Of a stretch of DNA of 64,000 nt, positions 1 to 12,216 are shown piece after piece. The stretch comes from Calvatia gigantea (lineage: Eukaryota; Basidiomycota; Agaricomycetes; Agaricales; Lycoperdaceae): positions 682,001-746,000 of the forward strand of contig JACAAK010000007.1 of assembly GCA_025093985.1 (NCBI GenBank), read 5' to 3'. Under the pieces are notes generated by a model. It searched no databases. It saw nothing but the letters and a program-made list of their open reading frames with translations, and had not been told where the DNA came from. Made by a program: the position numbers and the translations under genes. Within the stretch, counting starts at the first letter, position 1. Every line of letters begins with the position of its first letter.

Positions 1-1519
1 AGCCAACAGTCATGTATTTCGGACTCAGCAACTCACCGGGAACCTTCTCCAGAATGATGACAAGCATCTTCTGTGATCTACTACAGAATGGAGATATTGT
101 GAACTATATGGACAACTTTACCATTCCTGGCAACACCAAGGAGCAACTAAGAGAATGGACAGTATGGTTTCTGGAGCATGCAGCACAATACAATCTGTGT
201 TTCAAACAAACCAAATGCATCTTTGATGCAGAAGAAATCCCTATGTTAGGAGTCAAAGTAGGACATGGGTGAATTGAAATGGAAGAAGAAAAGGTCAAAT
301 TGGTGTGAGACTGGCCAGAGCCGAAAAACACAAAAGGAGTAGAAAGGTTCTTTGGCTTCGCCAACTACTATTGATGTTTCATAAAAAACTTCAGCAAGAT
401 CACCAGACCACTAAACAAACTCAAGGGAGCAACCACATGGGAATGGAACCAAGAACACCAAATGGCTTTCAATCACCTTAAAAGATGCATCACTGAAGAA
501 CCTGTGTTAACTCTGCCACAGAGACAAGGACAATTCAGGGTAGAAGTCGATGTATCAGACTATGTGTTAGGAGGCATGCTATCCCAGTTACAAGAGGGCA
601 AATGGCACCCAATTACCTTCATATCACGAATGCTATCACCAGCAGAATGTAATTATGAAATATATGACAAGGAGCTACTGGCCATCATCCATGCCCTAAA
701 AGAATGGAGACACTATCTGTTGGACACAGAGGAAAAATTTGAAATCTGGACTGACCACGAAAATTTGAAATACTACCAGGAACCACAAAAGCTGAATGGA
801 CAGCAAGCTTGATGGTACCTATGCCTACAGGACTATGACTTCACACTGTGACATGTACCTGGGAAAACAAACATGAAGGCCAACCTATTATCCTGAATCC
901 ACCTAATACCAGGGGAACAAGAAGACAAACTAGTCACTATGATCTGGGAAAGTTGGCTGCAAAAGGAGAACACAGACAACACAGTGCTCTTATGAGCAGA
1001 ACTATTCCTCAAACCAACATTTCTAGAATGGATCCAAAACAAGCCCCAGCACAAGACAACGGTCCTCACCGAATTAAGAAAGCCAGAGCCCAAGCTCACC
1101 GAGGAACATGGAATCATTTACTGACAAAATAGTACATACATCCCACCCAACCCAAAGCTACAAGAAGAAATCCTAATACAGTACCACGACGTGCCAGACA
1201 CAGGCCACCCAGGCCAACACAGAATGATGGAACTAATCAGCTGCGACTATTGGTGGCCAACAATGTGAAAGGACATGAAAAAATATATCCAAGGGTGCCA
1301 AGCCTGCCAAAGGAATAAGGCAAGAACAACACCACTCAAATCGCTGCTACACCCCCTCCTAGTCCCAAATGGACCTTGGGAAGAAATTAGCATTGATATG
1401 ATCAGACCACTACCAGAGTCAAAAGGGAAAGATGCAATACTGGTTGTCATAGACTACTTCACAAAAATGATACAGCTTATAGCAACTACCATAGATGTTT
1501 CATCCAAGAATATCACAAA
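1..1519 (+). pseudogene. pol: E1: Ty3/gypsy pol fragment (RT, RNase H, integrase), decayed
   Basis: The fragment enters the window inside the reverse transcriptase palm, at a [15 protein letters not shown] stretch followed by NYMDN, a mutated YMDD. It runs through the RNase H domain (EVDVSDYVLGG and [10 protein letters not shown]), the integrase zinc-binding region (GHPGQHRMMELI, then CQACQRNK) and the start of the integrase core (PNGPWEEISIDMI). One frame is interrupted by about ten stops, nearly all TGA (270, 306, 372, 810, 846, 894, 993, 1122 and 1266). Most stand where sister copies have Arg or Trp, as expected from CGA or TGG decay. It stops abruptly near 1519 and fuses to the gag of E2 with no LTR between. 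Closest in wording to E8. The copy cannot encode a working protein. Confidence 0.9.
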
Positions 1520-2545
1520 GATAAAGTACCTGAAGAAACACACAACAAACCTGGAGCAAACCCAGCAGAAGAAGAAGTATTATCAGAACTTCTAAACGAA
1601 CTCAACCTAGCAGAGGAAGAGATAGTTCATCAGGAGAAATCAGACAAATCAAGCTTGGACAAAACAGAATCAGAAACCAACTTCAACATGACCGACAATG
1701 CAGTAGTACCCGCAACAACGCCTAGTGGGAAAGGCCTAGTGCTGGACCCAGGGTTTTTCGACAGCACCCACACCAAGTTTGATGACTGGTGGAGAGCAAT
1801 GACCCTCTTCATGAAATTCAACAAGATAGTCTCAGCAGACGATAAAGCTATAGCAGTCCTAGCCAGACTGTGAGGAGGAACTGCAGGAGCATATGCAGCT
1901 ATGAGAGCACCAGCCATCCTGGAATCCAAAGATTCAGTAGACTGGAAGGTCTTCTCCAAGGAATTTAGAAGGACCTTCTCAGACGATGCCTCAAACAGCA
2001 AAGCAGAATGGCAGATCGAAAAATTCAAACAAGGAAACCAAAACACTGCCAACTACCTAATCAAATTTGAAGTATTGAAAAGCAAAGCCAAGACCAATAG
2101 CAAGCACACCATGTTCCTACTTAGGAAGAATGCCCAACAGGATATCATACATATGATCACCAGCTATCCACCTTCAGCCAGACCAGATACATATACGGAA
2201 TGGAAAGAAGCCATACTTTCCATCAGACAAGGATATGAAGCATCTAAATACCAAGGAGACAGAAAAACAAACACTAGTACCACCTATGGAGGAATGGATG
2301 AGCCCATGGAGATAGGAAGTAGGCATCATGTCTTCAATGACAAAGGAGAGCTGAAATGCTACAATTGTGGCATTTTTGGTCACATTGCCAAAGATTGCAA
2401 AAAGCCCAAGGGGTTAATATACTACAACTGCAGCAAAAAGGGGCACATAGCCAAAGCCTGCACTGCACCCAAGAAGATCCAAGTCTGAGGAGTAGAAGAG
2501 GTCACCAATGAAGAAAGGAAGGATTTTTCCAAAGACTCCAAGTAG
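1520..2545 (+). pseudogene. gag: E2 gag (capsid/nucleocapsid), decayed
   Basis: Gag forms the particle shell and packages element RNA. The N-terminal Ser/Glu-rich stretch is partly missing. The conserved FFDSTHTKFDDWWRAM segment and the helical capsid-like region follow, then two CCHC zinc knuckles ([14 protein letters not shown] and YYNCSKKGHIAKAC; the second has lost its first Cys to Tyr). Stops lie at 1871 (TGA where sisters read CGA) and 2486 (TGA). The natural terminator is TAG at 2543. The 3' end overlaps pol in the -1 frame at a conserved GGATTTTTCC. Confidence 0.88.
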
Positions 2546-4456
2546 GCACTACCTTGAGAGTCAAAAAGCTTGTATTCAGGATATCAGACAAATTCTACAC
2601 AATTCCTCAGAGAAGAAAGTACAAACTAAATCTAAAAGGGAAAATACAAATGGCAGGGAAAGAGATAACAGTCAACACCATTGTAGACTCAGGGTGTACA
2701 ACCAGCAGCATCAGCAAAAAACTAGTAGACAATGAAAGACTCCCTACCTGGAAATTGGAACAACAAATTTTGGTACTAAACACAGATGGAACACCTAACC
2801 AAGGCAGGAGAGTAACAGAGACCACCACAATCAACATTGACATCCAGGGACATAGGGAACAAATTGAGGCCTCAGTTGTACAACTACAGGACAGAGCAGA
2901 GGTCTTCCTGGGACATGATTGGCTGGTCAAACATAATCCAGAGGTAGATTGGAACAATGGAGAGATCAAGTTCACCCAATGCCCACCAGGCTGCCAATTT
3001 CCCCATCAGAACATTCCTATCACTGAAAAAATACGAAGCATAGCCACTATGGAAGACCTATGAGAGGAAGAAGACAAACTAGACCCAACCAAACCAGAAG
3101 ACCTACCAGACTATGTACAACCATTCATGCACTTATTCAACAAAACGATATTCAACAAGCTCCCAGAATGAACCAAATGGGACCATGAGATAGTCCTAAC
3201 TGAAGATGCCCCAAAGGAAATAAGTGCAGGGACATACAACATAACGGTCAAAGAACGGGATGAACTCAAGTCATTTATCAAGGAAAACCTAGAATTGGGA
3301 CAGATACAACCATCGAAATCCCCATATGCAGCACCAACATTCTTCATCCCAAAGAAAGACAGATCCAAAAGGCTAATCCAAGATTACAGATGACTAAACA
3401 ACGTGGTAATCAAAGACAAAACACCATTACCAAGAATTGGGGAAGTAATCAACAAACTTGGAAAGGCAAAATACTTCAATAAGTTGGACATCATCTGGGG
3501 ATACAACAATGTCAGGATCAAAGAAGGAGATGAATGGAAAGCCACCTTCCTCACCAATGAAGGACTCTTTGAACCAACAGTCATGTATTTTGGCCTAAGC
3601 AACTCACCAGGAACATTCTCCAGAATGATGACAAGCATCTTCTGTGACCTCTTACAAAACGGAGATATTGTAAACTATATGGATGACTTCGCCATCCTGG
3701 GAGACACTAAGGAGCAACTAAAGGAATGAACAATATGATTTCTGGAACAAGCAGCACAGTACAATTTATGCTTCAAGCGAACCAAGTGTATCTTCAATGT
3801 AGAAGAAATCCCAATGCTAGGAGTTCAGGTAGGACATGGACAAATCAAAATGGAAGAAGATAAAGTAAAATCGGTACAAGAGTGGCCCAAACTCAAGAAC
3901 ACCAAAGGGGTAGAAAGGTTTCTGGGTTTCGCAAACTACTATCGACATTTCATCAAAAACTTCAGTACGATTGCGGGGCCCTTAAACAAACTCAAAGGAG
4001 CAACCACATGGGAATGGATACAAGAACACCAAGACTTGTTCAACCAGCTCAAGAAATGTATCACCAAAGAACCTATCCTGACATTGCCACAAAGGCATGA
4101 CCAATTCAGAGTAGAAGTCGATACATTGGACTATGCATTAGGAGGGGTACTTTCATAGCTATAAGAAGACAAATGGCACCCAATTGCTTTCACATCACAA
4201 ACGCTGTTACCAGCAGAATGGAACTATGAAATATACAACAAAGAGTTGCTAGCCATTGTCCATGCCCTGAAGGAATGGGGACACTACCTTCTAGATGCTG
4301 AAGAATGATTCGAAATCTGGACTGACCATGAAAATCTCAAGTATTACCGAGAACTACAGAAGCTAAACAGACAACAAGCACAGTGGTATCTGCAGCTGCA
4401 AGACTACAACTTCACACTACGACATGTACCTGGAAAAACAAACATGAAAGCTGACC
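2524..4456 (+). pseudogene. pol: E2 pol, 5' part (protease, RT, RNase H), decayed
   Basis: The pol frame is -1 relative to gag and opens before the gag stop. An aspartic protease with the VDSGCTTSSISK active-site segment lies near 2685. RT follows with [13 protein letters not shown] and an intact NYMDD box near 3676, then RNase H ([21 protein letters not shown]). Premature stops include TGA at 3061 and 3169, TAG at 4156 and TAA at 4162; E5 has the same ones. The reading is cut by Copia-1 at 4457 and resumes at 17538. Confidence 0.9.
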
Positions 4457-4862
4457 TATTGAATCTCAATCTGTACCACTATGTTGGTTCAGTCTATTTA
4501 TAGCTGAATGGGTTCTTGAGTACCTCACTCTTGAAGAGAGATAATGAACAATGTACTAGACCGCACTCTAGGTTGCTGGTCATGGTCTATTAAATAGAAC
4601 AATGTACGCAGTATGCTCTGTATATGCTACTGGCAGATAAGACCTCACCTGTATTAGGTAGAATGGCGCACAGACCAGAGACATTAGATATACAAGACCT
4701 ATGTAGTATGCGTACACTCCTTAGACAATTAAGTCTTTCCTCTGCCCATCATTCCTCTCAGATATCCACTAGCAACAGTCTACAACTATCACCTCAACAA
4801 ACCCAGTGAGTACGACTCCCCTCCACCACTAGCATAGCTATTGTGGTGTACTCGTCTTAACA
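4457..4862 (+). repeat. Copia-1 5' LTR
   Basis: Matches the 3' LTR at 17131-17537 along its length. It ends CTTAACA next to the primer-binding site. A possible splice donor (GTGAGT) lies near 4807. Confidence 0.95.
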
Positions 4863-4874
4863 GGTTATGGGCCC
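4863..4874 (+). promoter_or_regulatory. Copia-1 primer-binding site (initiator-tRNA anticodon-arm type)
   Basis: GGTTATGGGCCC directly follows the LTR. It is the complement of GGGCCCAUAACC, the anticodon arm of eukaryotic initiator tRNA-Met. Known Drosophila copia and yeast Ty5 elements prime from a half-tRNA cut in the anticodon arm. The same motif, minus its first base, follows the Copia-2 LTR. Confidence 0.7.
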
Positions 4875-5060
4875 CGACCACCACTCACTCAAACCGCGTT
4901 TAGCAACACTGGTAGAGTGTAGGAGGCTATGGTCATATGCAACCTGGGAGACAGTGGCCCTTTGGTCCATTTGATCCCTGAGTCTGCCCCATGTTGCGAT
5001 GCGTGCATTATGTACTGCTGTCCTACATGATGCTAATGCATGTTTGTCCTATTCTTAGAT

Positions 5061-6710
5061 ATGTCTAAACTGGCTTCTGCTCTGCCGGGTTTTGTTCAAA
5101 CCCCTAACAGACAGCTTCCCATCCTTACTGGGACAGGTAATTACACCATCTGGTCACTTCGCCTTCAGTCTGCACTTATGTGTATTTCCCTCAACGATTG
5201 CTCCTGGACCGGATGGGATTTCTCTGGAGCCAGGGATGAACCAGTCCAATATGAGCAGCTTTATAGACCTGCTCACCCTGCTGTTGCAGCCTCCAGCACT
5301 ATGCCGGCATGTCCTGCATGACCAGGAACTCCAATTCCTGCAACTGCTAAGGAGCACTGCAGTGTTGGGATGGCCAACAACCTCTAGATGTGTGCTCTAG
5401 GGTTGATTGAGGCAACTCTCCCCAACAGCATGCTGAAGCACTCAGCAGCTAATGCCTGCTTGCTCTGGTCTCAGTTGCAGGGCCAATACGGCCTTCCTGG
5501 ACCAGTGCAGGTCTATAATGAGTTCATACATGCGATCACATTTGAACTCCCTCTCAGTGGCGATCCCTCACTCAAGATGAGTGAGCTCTAGCAGATCTTT
5601 GGGCAGCTTGACACCATGGATAGTGGCATCGCCCCGGAGATCGAAACAATGATCCTCCTCCATTCCCTCCACCCATCTTTGAGCCATATAGCTCAGACAC
5701 TCCTCACTTCCAACACGTCACTCCATGAGTTGACGTGGGACAAGGCCCGAAGTGGTATTATTGCCGCTTACACCTCCAACCAGACCACCCATGCGTAACG
5801 AGTGCGCTTTACTCCATGACAAGGAAGTGGGCAGCAGCAGCAATGTCAGCAGCAGCAGTGTCAGCAGCAAGGCGGGCAGTGACCGCAAGGTCAGCAGCAG
5901 CCTTTGGGGTCTAAAAAGCCCCAGCAGCAGCAACAGCAGCAGCAAAAGCCCTCTGGAGGAGAAGGCAATGGCGAGAAGAAACACTGATGGTGCCCCCATG
6001 GAAAAGGAAAGGGAAAGGGAAAGGAGGGAGGTACGCAGGCTAATGCTGCCACCTCTTCCGGTTACATCTAGGATGTGGATTTCGTGTCGTAGGCACAGAC
6101 AATGCCGCCACCTTCCACTTGTTCTCTTGTAGAGGCAACACATTGAACCAAGATGCCTTCCATTGCTTCTAGCTCCACTGCCACTGACAGCAATGCCACT
6201 CTGCTCACATCGCGCATCACTGCACCCAAGCCTGAAACTCATTGCAAACCTTCAGTGAAAGCTAAGGTTACTGCATTGAAGAAATGGGACAAACATCTCA
6301 AATCAACTTCTTCATCAGGTGAGAGTTCAGAGGAGATGTGGAAGCGGTTCGATACAATGGATGTTGAGTCTACTCCATCCACTATCACAAGGGAGGAAGA
6401 CGAGATCGCATGGCTGGCCCCAGTATATAACAGGCCGGCAATTATTAAGAAACCCAAGCCGCTCAAGAAGAAGCAGGCGCCAAAGGAGATCAAGTCAGTC
6501 CTTGAGTCAGTCTTAGATAACAACGACTCAGACACTGACTACGGTTCCGACGGAGGGTGCGGGTCAGTACCTTCCACTGACTACTATTCTTGTTCTGATA
6601 TGGAGGATGATGTACAGCCCCATCAACGGATGGGACGGGATGATACAGACACAGGGTCTGTCCACCTTGGAGCAGGATGCCCTGGAGATTCCAAGGTTGA
6701 GTTGGGATGA
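5061..6710 (+). pseudogene. gag: Copia-1 gag-like N-terminal region
   Basis: I place the start at the ATG in GATATGTCTAAACTGG because Copia-2 has the same start (52322). A copia Gag N-terminal fold is suggested by the TGNYTIWSLRLQSAL segment. A helical region, a glutamine-rich tract (about 5830-5960) and a charged Lys/Ser/Asp-rich region (to about 6710) follow. Stops interrupt the first half (5319, 5385, 5589 and 5796, TGA or TAG). A CCHC knuckle is not visible. The second half is one open stretch of 185 codons from 6153, but it belongs to the same degraded polyprotein. Confidence 0.75.
5830..5960 (+). repeat. CAG/CAA-rich tract encoding poly-glutamine in Copia-1 gag
   Basis: Runs of CAGCAGCAG and CAACAG occur in two blocks. 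In the gag frame they give Gln-rich peptides. The equivalent Copia-2 tract is at about 53093-53212. The repeat is imperfect, as expected of an old coding low-complexity tract. Confidence 0.8.
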
Positions 6711-7583
6711 TGAGGTGGCCGCCAAAGAGAGCAGGGCACCTATGCAGATGTAGCATGTCATCCACCTCCTGTAGGGACTCATCATAGACACCACTGTACA
6801 GACTTTGTAAACTGCAATGTATGCTGGAAGCGTGCTCAAGGCGCTTCCCCTTCTGCTTATTCCGCTAGTATGCCTAAGCTGGAAAGTAAGATGAATGCTA
6901 CATATACCATGAATAATCACAAGTATTCAGACAAGTTAAGGTCAGAACTCCACAAAGAGCATGAGGATCTTAATCAGATCATTACATATCACATTTGTGA
7001 TTTGTCTCAGTGCTTAAAGTGTAGAGCAGAAGGGAATAAACACATCGTGAATGACACAGATTGGCTCCTTGATTCTGGAGCATCATACCATGTCACCGGT
7101 TATCTCTCTGATTTCGCAGAGATTAAGATGGGCCATTTCGGGCTTATACAAGCCGCTGGCAACCGGATTTATGAAATGACAGGACGAGGATCTGTGATCT
7201 TCCAGCATGATGTGGTAGATAAAGGCAAGACCATGAGCACTACTTCACGTATTGTGCTGGTCTTTTACATCAAAGAAATCACAGAATGGTTAATGTCCTC
7301 GGGCCAGATTCTTCAAAATGGCTACAATTTAGAGGCAACCATTAAAGGGACCACCATCCGTGATAAATCAGGATGAACAGTATTGTCTGCCTGGCCTCAT
7401 CATTTGTTTAAAAACAATGTACATACGGTGCACACGTATGTTTTGCAAAACAGTAAGGAGAAGCCAGTTGCATTAGCATTACGCCAACCTGATTATATTG
7501 ATTGGCATTGTTGAATGGGACATCCCTTGGATCGTGCACTCTCTGAGCTTCCAAAGCACATAGAGAGCATCGCATCAATTCCT
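6711..7583 (+). pseudogene. pol: Copia-1 protease region and start of integrase
   Basis: An open stretch at 6870-7376 holds the copia-type aspartic protease: DWLLDSGASYHVTG (active-site DSG near 7070) followed by the conserved AAGN and GRGSVIF segments. After a stop at 7374 the frame continues into the pre-integrase zinc region (RQPDYIDWHC, MGHPLDRALSELPKH), up to where E3 interrupts it. Part of this region (7418-7583) is present again after E3. Frame breaks between 6710 and 6870 separate it from gag. Confidence 0.85.
7418..7583 (+). repeat. Copia-1 segment duplicated on the left of E3
   Basis: About 166 bp are repeated at 13696-13859, on the other side of E3. The two copies differ mostly by transitions, with the left copy carrying the T/A state. 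A simple retrotransposon insertion would give only a 5-bp repeat. Confidence 0.85.
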
Positions 7584-7585
7584 GC

Positions 7586-7656
7586 AACAGGTACACGGCA
7601 AGAGGGAATGCAGATGAGTGTGGAGCTGGCATGAAAATAGACTAATGTTCACAAAA
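7586..7656 (-). repeat. E3 3' LTR remnant
   Basis: Aligns with the terminal part of the E3 5' LTR (GGAGCTGGCATGAAAATAG is shared with 13662 onward). More than three quarters of the LTR is missing on the copia side. Confidence 0.85.
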
Positions 7657-7674
7657 ATACCCTCCGGTCAGGCT

Positions 7675-8665
7675 TCATGCCTCAGAAAGCTTCGTCAAAG
7701 TCTCCATTTACCACGGCAGTGGTGAGTGCCTTCTTGGTGGATGCAATAAGGAATTCTCCACTGTTGGATTTTGCGAAGAAGACTGGCAAGTGGCTGCGAC
7801 CGTCTTGTCAGATAGGGACTGGGATGCTGTTGAAGGGGAACTCGGTGGTGGTGGAGCTCTCCCAGTAGTTCTTGACTATCAATTTCCAGTAGCGTTGGTC
7901 TTTCTCTTGTCCTGGCAGTACAGTGCAGAATCTTGCAGGAGGGAGAAAAACCGATGCGAGTTGCGGTGGGGTGATGGTTTTTATGAAGTGTCAGAGGGCG
8001 TTGACTTCCTCCTTCATAGAGACCGTGACTTCTTCGTCCATGGGGGTATCGGTACGAGATGGTGGGAAGGGATTAACTGTGTCATGTAATTCAGAGAGAG
8101 TGATGTGAATTCTGTCCACAAGGGTGTTGATGTCAGGATCTTCATTTGTTTTGTCTCGTCTGAGGAGTTTCATGGCTACGTCTGCGAGTTCGAGGAAAAT
8201 GTTGGTGATGTCGAGGTGATTGAAGACCTCGAGGCCCAAGTCAATTCGGCTTTGGAGTCCTTGGACTTGATCTTGTTCATTGGGGGTAAGGGTGGATTGG
8301 TCTAGGGCTCGGAAGATGGCGGGAATGTGCTGGTTGGTGGAGGAGGAGGTGTTGGTGAATCTGGCGTACATATCAGCAAAGGTAATACACGTGGTGGCGA
8401 GGGTAATGTGCCGGTTTACTACCAATCGTTTGTTCTGGGTGGTAATGTTCTCGATTTTGCTGTTGGTTGCCTTGTCGATGTCTTTGAGCAAGGCTTCAAG
8501 GAGTCCTTGTGCAGGGGATGGTGTTTTAGCGAGATTGAAACGAGTTCCCTGGGGAGCAGGTGCTCGGCTGTTACCTGGCTCAGGGAATGGGAGAGAAGAG
8601 ATTCTGGTGGGAGTGGGATGGACAAGGGAGTCGATAGTGATGTGGTTGGATTGGGAGGCAGGCAT
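7675..8665 (-). pseudogene. E3 ORF3, extra 3' ORF of unknown function
   Basis: It starts with ATG at 8665, six nucleotides after the pol TAA (8674-8672) and in the same frame. It opens with MPASQSNHITIDSLVHP and reads 224 codons to a stop near 7991. The rest is recognisable (FLPPARFCTVLPGQ, VVNGDF) with further stops and a one-base insertion close to the end. No transmembrane segment, signal peptide, zinc finger or known catalytic motif is visible. Homologous to ORF3 of E2, E5, E8, E9 and E10. Function unknown. Confidence 0.8.
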
Positions 8666-8671
8666 GTTTGT

Positions 8672-11600
8672 TTAGTTCTTTTGTCTGGGTTGCTTGTTTG
8701 CTGCTTTTTTGTGTTTTCTGCCCCCTCTTTTATGGGTATCCTCTGGATGCCTTTTCAGGTAGTCTCTTATGGCGTCTCTAGCATTTTCCAGGTTGGACTC
8801 CACTGTCCACGTATCTTCTTCATTGCTGTACCCCTTCCAGTGGACCAGGAACTGATAGCCCCTTCCTCGCTTTCATCGTCCATGGATCTTGTCTACTTTG
8901 TATTCTTCCTCATTGTTGATGATCACTAGGTTGGGCGCTGATGGCTGTTTTTGACTCGGGAACTCCACCTGGTGTGCTAGTGTCAGGAGCTGTTTGTTGA
9001 ACACATCATGGATGGCCCATCCATCCAGCAGTTTCAGCCAATATGCTGCTTCTCCTATCTTCTCCTTAATAAGGAAAGGTCCATACTGTTTTTGGCCTAG
9101 CTTCTTTGATGATTGATTGGTATGGATATTGGTGCTTTCCAACCATACTTTATCTCCTGTTTGGTAAATGTTGGTGTGGGTTCTGCTATGGTCGTGTTGC
9201 TGTTTCATCTTTTCTTGATATGTCCATAGTGCTGATGAGGCATTGTCTCGGGCGTGCTGTAGTTGTTCCAGGAATGCTGTGGTGACAGGGTTGTTTGTTA
9301 TTGGCTCATTTTTGCCTTTCCATGGATTTCTTCCATAATTTAGGAAAAATGGTGTTTCCTGTGTTCCTCCGTGTCATTTGTCATTGTACTGAAACTCTGC
9401 AATGGGGAGCCATTCCGCCCAGTCATCCTGGTCATAGTTGCAGTACAGGCGGATATAGGTTTCTACTTCTCTGTTGATGCGCTCGGTTTGACCATCTGTT
9501 TGCAGGTGATATGTGGTTGATAGATTTCATTCGATGCCGAGCCCTTTGAACAGCTCCTTGGTGAATTCTGATGCGAATTGAGGTCCTCAGTCACTAAGCA
9601 CTTTCCTCGGCAGTCCATGTAGCTTCCATATTTCGTCCCGGTATATCTTTGCAATGTCTTTAGATGATGCATCCATGGTTGTCGCTGAGAGCCATATTAT
9701 TTTTGTGAAGCAATCCACAATGACTAGTATTGCATCTTTTCCTTTAGACTCTGGCAGTGGTCCGATCATGTCGATACTAATTTCTTCCCAGGGCCCATTT
9801 GGTATTGGAAGGGGATGTAGTGGCGATTTGAGTGGCATTGTTCTAGACTTGGCTTTTTGACAGGCTTGACACCCCCGGATATACTTCTTGATGTCTTTTC
9901 ATATTGATGGCCACCAGTAGTCTTGGCTGATTAATTCCGTCATCCTGTGTTGTCCTGGGTGTCCTGCGTCTGGGGTGTCATGGTACTGTATTAGGACTTC
10001 CTCTCGTAGTTTCTGATCGGGTGGAATGTATGTGCTATTCTGCTTGTAGATTACTCTGCCGTCCTCAGTGAGTTGGGACCCTTGCTTCTTCAGCTCAGTT
10101 AGGACCACTATCTCCTGCTGGGTCTAGTTTTGAATTCGCTCTACAAAGTTAGGTTTGATGAATAGTTCCGCTCGTAGGAGTACTGTGCTATCTGTGCCCT
10201 TCGTCTGTAGCCAGCTTTCTCAAATTATGGTGACTAGTTTGTCTTCTTGTTCTTCTGGCATTTGGTGGATGCGGGATAGAAGGTTAGCTTTCGTGTTTGT
10301 TTTCCCCAGTACATGTCATAGCGTGAAGTCATAGTCTTGTAGTCGTAAATACCACCATGCTTGTTGTCCGTTTAGTTTTTGTGGTTCTTGGTAATACTTC
10401 AGGTTCTCATGGTCCATCCAGATTTCAAATCATTCTTCGGCATCTAGGAGGTAATGTCTCCATTCCTTTAGGGCATGGACAATGGCCAGCAGTTCCTTGT
10501 TGTATATTTTATAGTTCTGTTCTGCCGGTGACAGGGTTCGTGATGTGAAGGTGATGGGATGCCATTTTTCTTCTTGTAGTTGTGAGAGTACCCCTCCTAA
10601 TGCATAATCTGATACATCGACTTCTACTCTGAATTGACCATGCCTTTGTGGTAGTGTCAGGACCGGTTCCTCGGTGATGCATTTCTTGAGTTGATTGAAT
10701 GAGTCCTGGTGCTCTTGTGTCCATTCCCATGTGGCTGCTCCTTTGAGCTTGTTTAGGAGTCCTGCAATTGTGCTAAAGTTTTTGATGAAGCGTCGATAAT
10801 AGTTTGCGAACCCCAAGAACCTCTCTACTCCTTTGGTGTTTTTGGGTTCAGGCCATTCTTGTACCGATTTTACTTTGTCTTCTTCCATTTCGATTTGTCC
10901 ATGTCCTACTTTAACTCCTAGCATGGGGATTTCTTCTGCATCAAAAATGCACTTGGTCCGTTTGAAGCATAGATTATACTGGGCTGCTCGTTCCAGGAAT
11001 CATACTGTCCGTTCCTTTAGTTGCTCCTTGGTGTCTCCCGGGATGGCAAAGTCATCCATGTAGTTTACAATGTCTCTGTTTTGTAAGAGGTTGCAGAAGA
11101 TGCTTGTCATCATTCTGGAGAACGTTCCTGGCGAGTTGCTTAGACCAAAGTACATGACCATAGGTTCGAAGAGCCCTTCATTGGTGAGGAAGGCCGCCTT
11201 CCATTCATTTCCCTCTTTGATCCTGACATTGTTGTATCCCCAGATGATGTCCAGTTTGTTGAAGTATTTGGCTTTTCCAAGTTTGTCAATTACTTTGCCA
11301 ATTCTTGACAACAGAGTTTTATCTTTGATGACCACATTGTTTAGATGTCTATAGTCCTGGATCAGCCTTTTGGACCTGTCTTTCTTCAGGATGAAGAATG
11401 TTGGTGCTGCATATGGGGATTTTGATGGTCGTATTCGTCCCAATTCTAGGTTTTCCTTGATGAATGACTTGAGTTCATCCTGTTCTTTAACCGTTATGTT
11501 ATATGTTCCCGCACTTATTTCCTTTGGGGCGTCTTCTGTTAGGACTATCTCATGGTCCCATTCAGTTCGTTCTGGGAGCTTATCAAACATCGTTTTGTTG

Positions 11601-12216
11601 AATAAGTGCGTGAATGGTTGTACGTAGTCTGGCAGGTCCTCCAGTTTAGTCGGGTCTGGTTCGTCTTCTTCTTCCCATAGGTCTTCTGTGGCCATTATGC
11701 TTCACAGTTTTTCAGTGATAGCAATGTTCTGGTGGGGAAATTGGCAATCTGGTGGACACCAGGTGAACTTGATTTCTCTGTTGTTCCAGTCTACCTCTGG
11801 GTTATGTTTGACCAGCCAATCATGTCCTAGAAAGATCTCCGCTCTGTCTTGTAGTTGTATGACGGAGGCCTCGATTTGTTCTTTATGTCCCTGGATGTTG
11901 ATGTTGATTGTCGTGGTTTCTGTTACTTTTCCACCTTGGTTGGGCATTCCATCTGCATTTAATACCATGATTTGTCATTCCAATTTCCGGGTAGGGAGTC
12001 CTTCTTGGTCTACTAGTTTTTTGCTGATGCTGCTGGTTGTGCACCCTGAGTCTATGATGGTGTTGACTGTTATCTCCTTTCCTGCTGTTTGTATTTTTCC
12101 TTTTAGGTTTAGTTCGCACTTTCTTCTCTGGGGAATCGTGTAGAATTTGTCTGATATCCTGAATACAAGCTTTTTGACTCTCGAGGTAGCACCTACTTGG
12201 AGTCTTCGGAAAAATC
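8672..12216 (-). pseudogene. pol: E3 pol (protease, RT, RNase H, integrase, chromodomain), decayed
   Basis: The -1 frame opens at GGATTTTTCC near 12210, before the gag TAG. Order: protease (IIDSGCTTSSISK), RT (11695-11000 open for 231 codons, with [13 protein letters not shown] and NYMDD), RNase H (10924-10430 open), integrase zinc region (GHPGQHRM, CQACQKAK) and core ([37 protein letters not shown]). It ends in a chromodomain (GYQFLVHWKGYSNEED) and a basic tail ending in TAA. Roughly a dozen stops interrupt it, mainly TGA in place of CGA or TGG. Confidence 0.9.

Noticed and set aside
7991..8929. Several open frames on the plus strand between 7677 and 8929
   Set aside because: They are antisense to E3 ORF3 and the pol C-terminus, whose sense reading matches five other copies; the plus-strand peptides show no family likeness.
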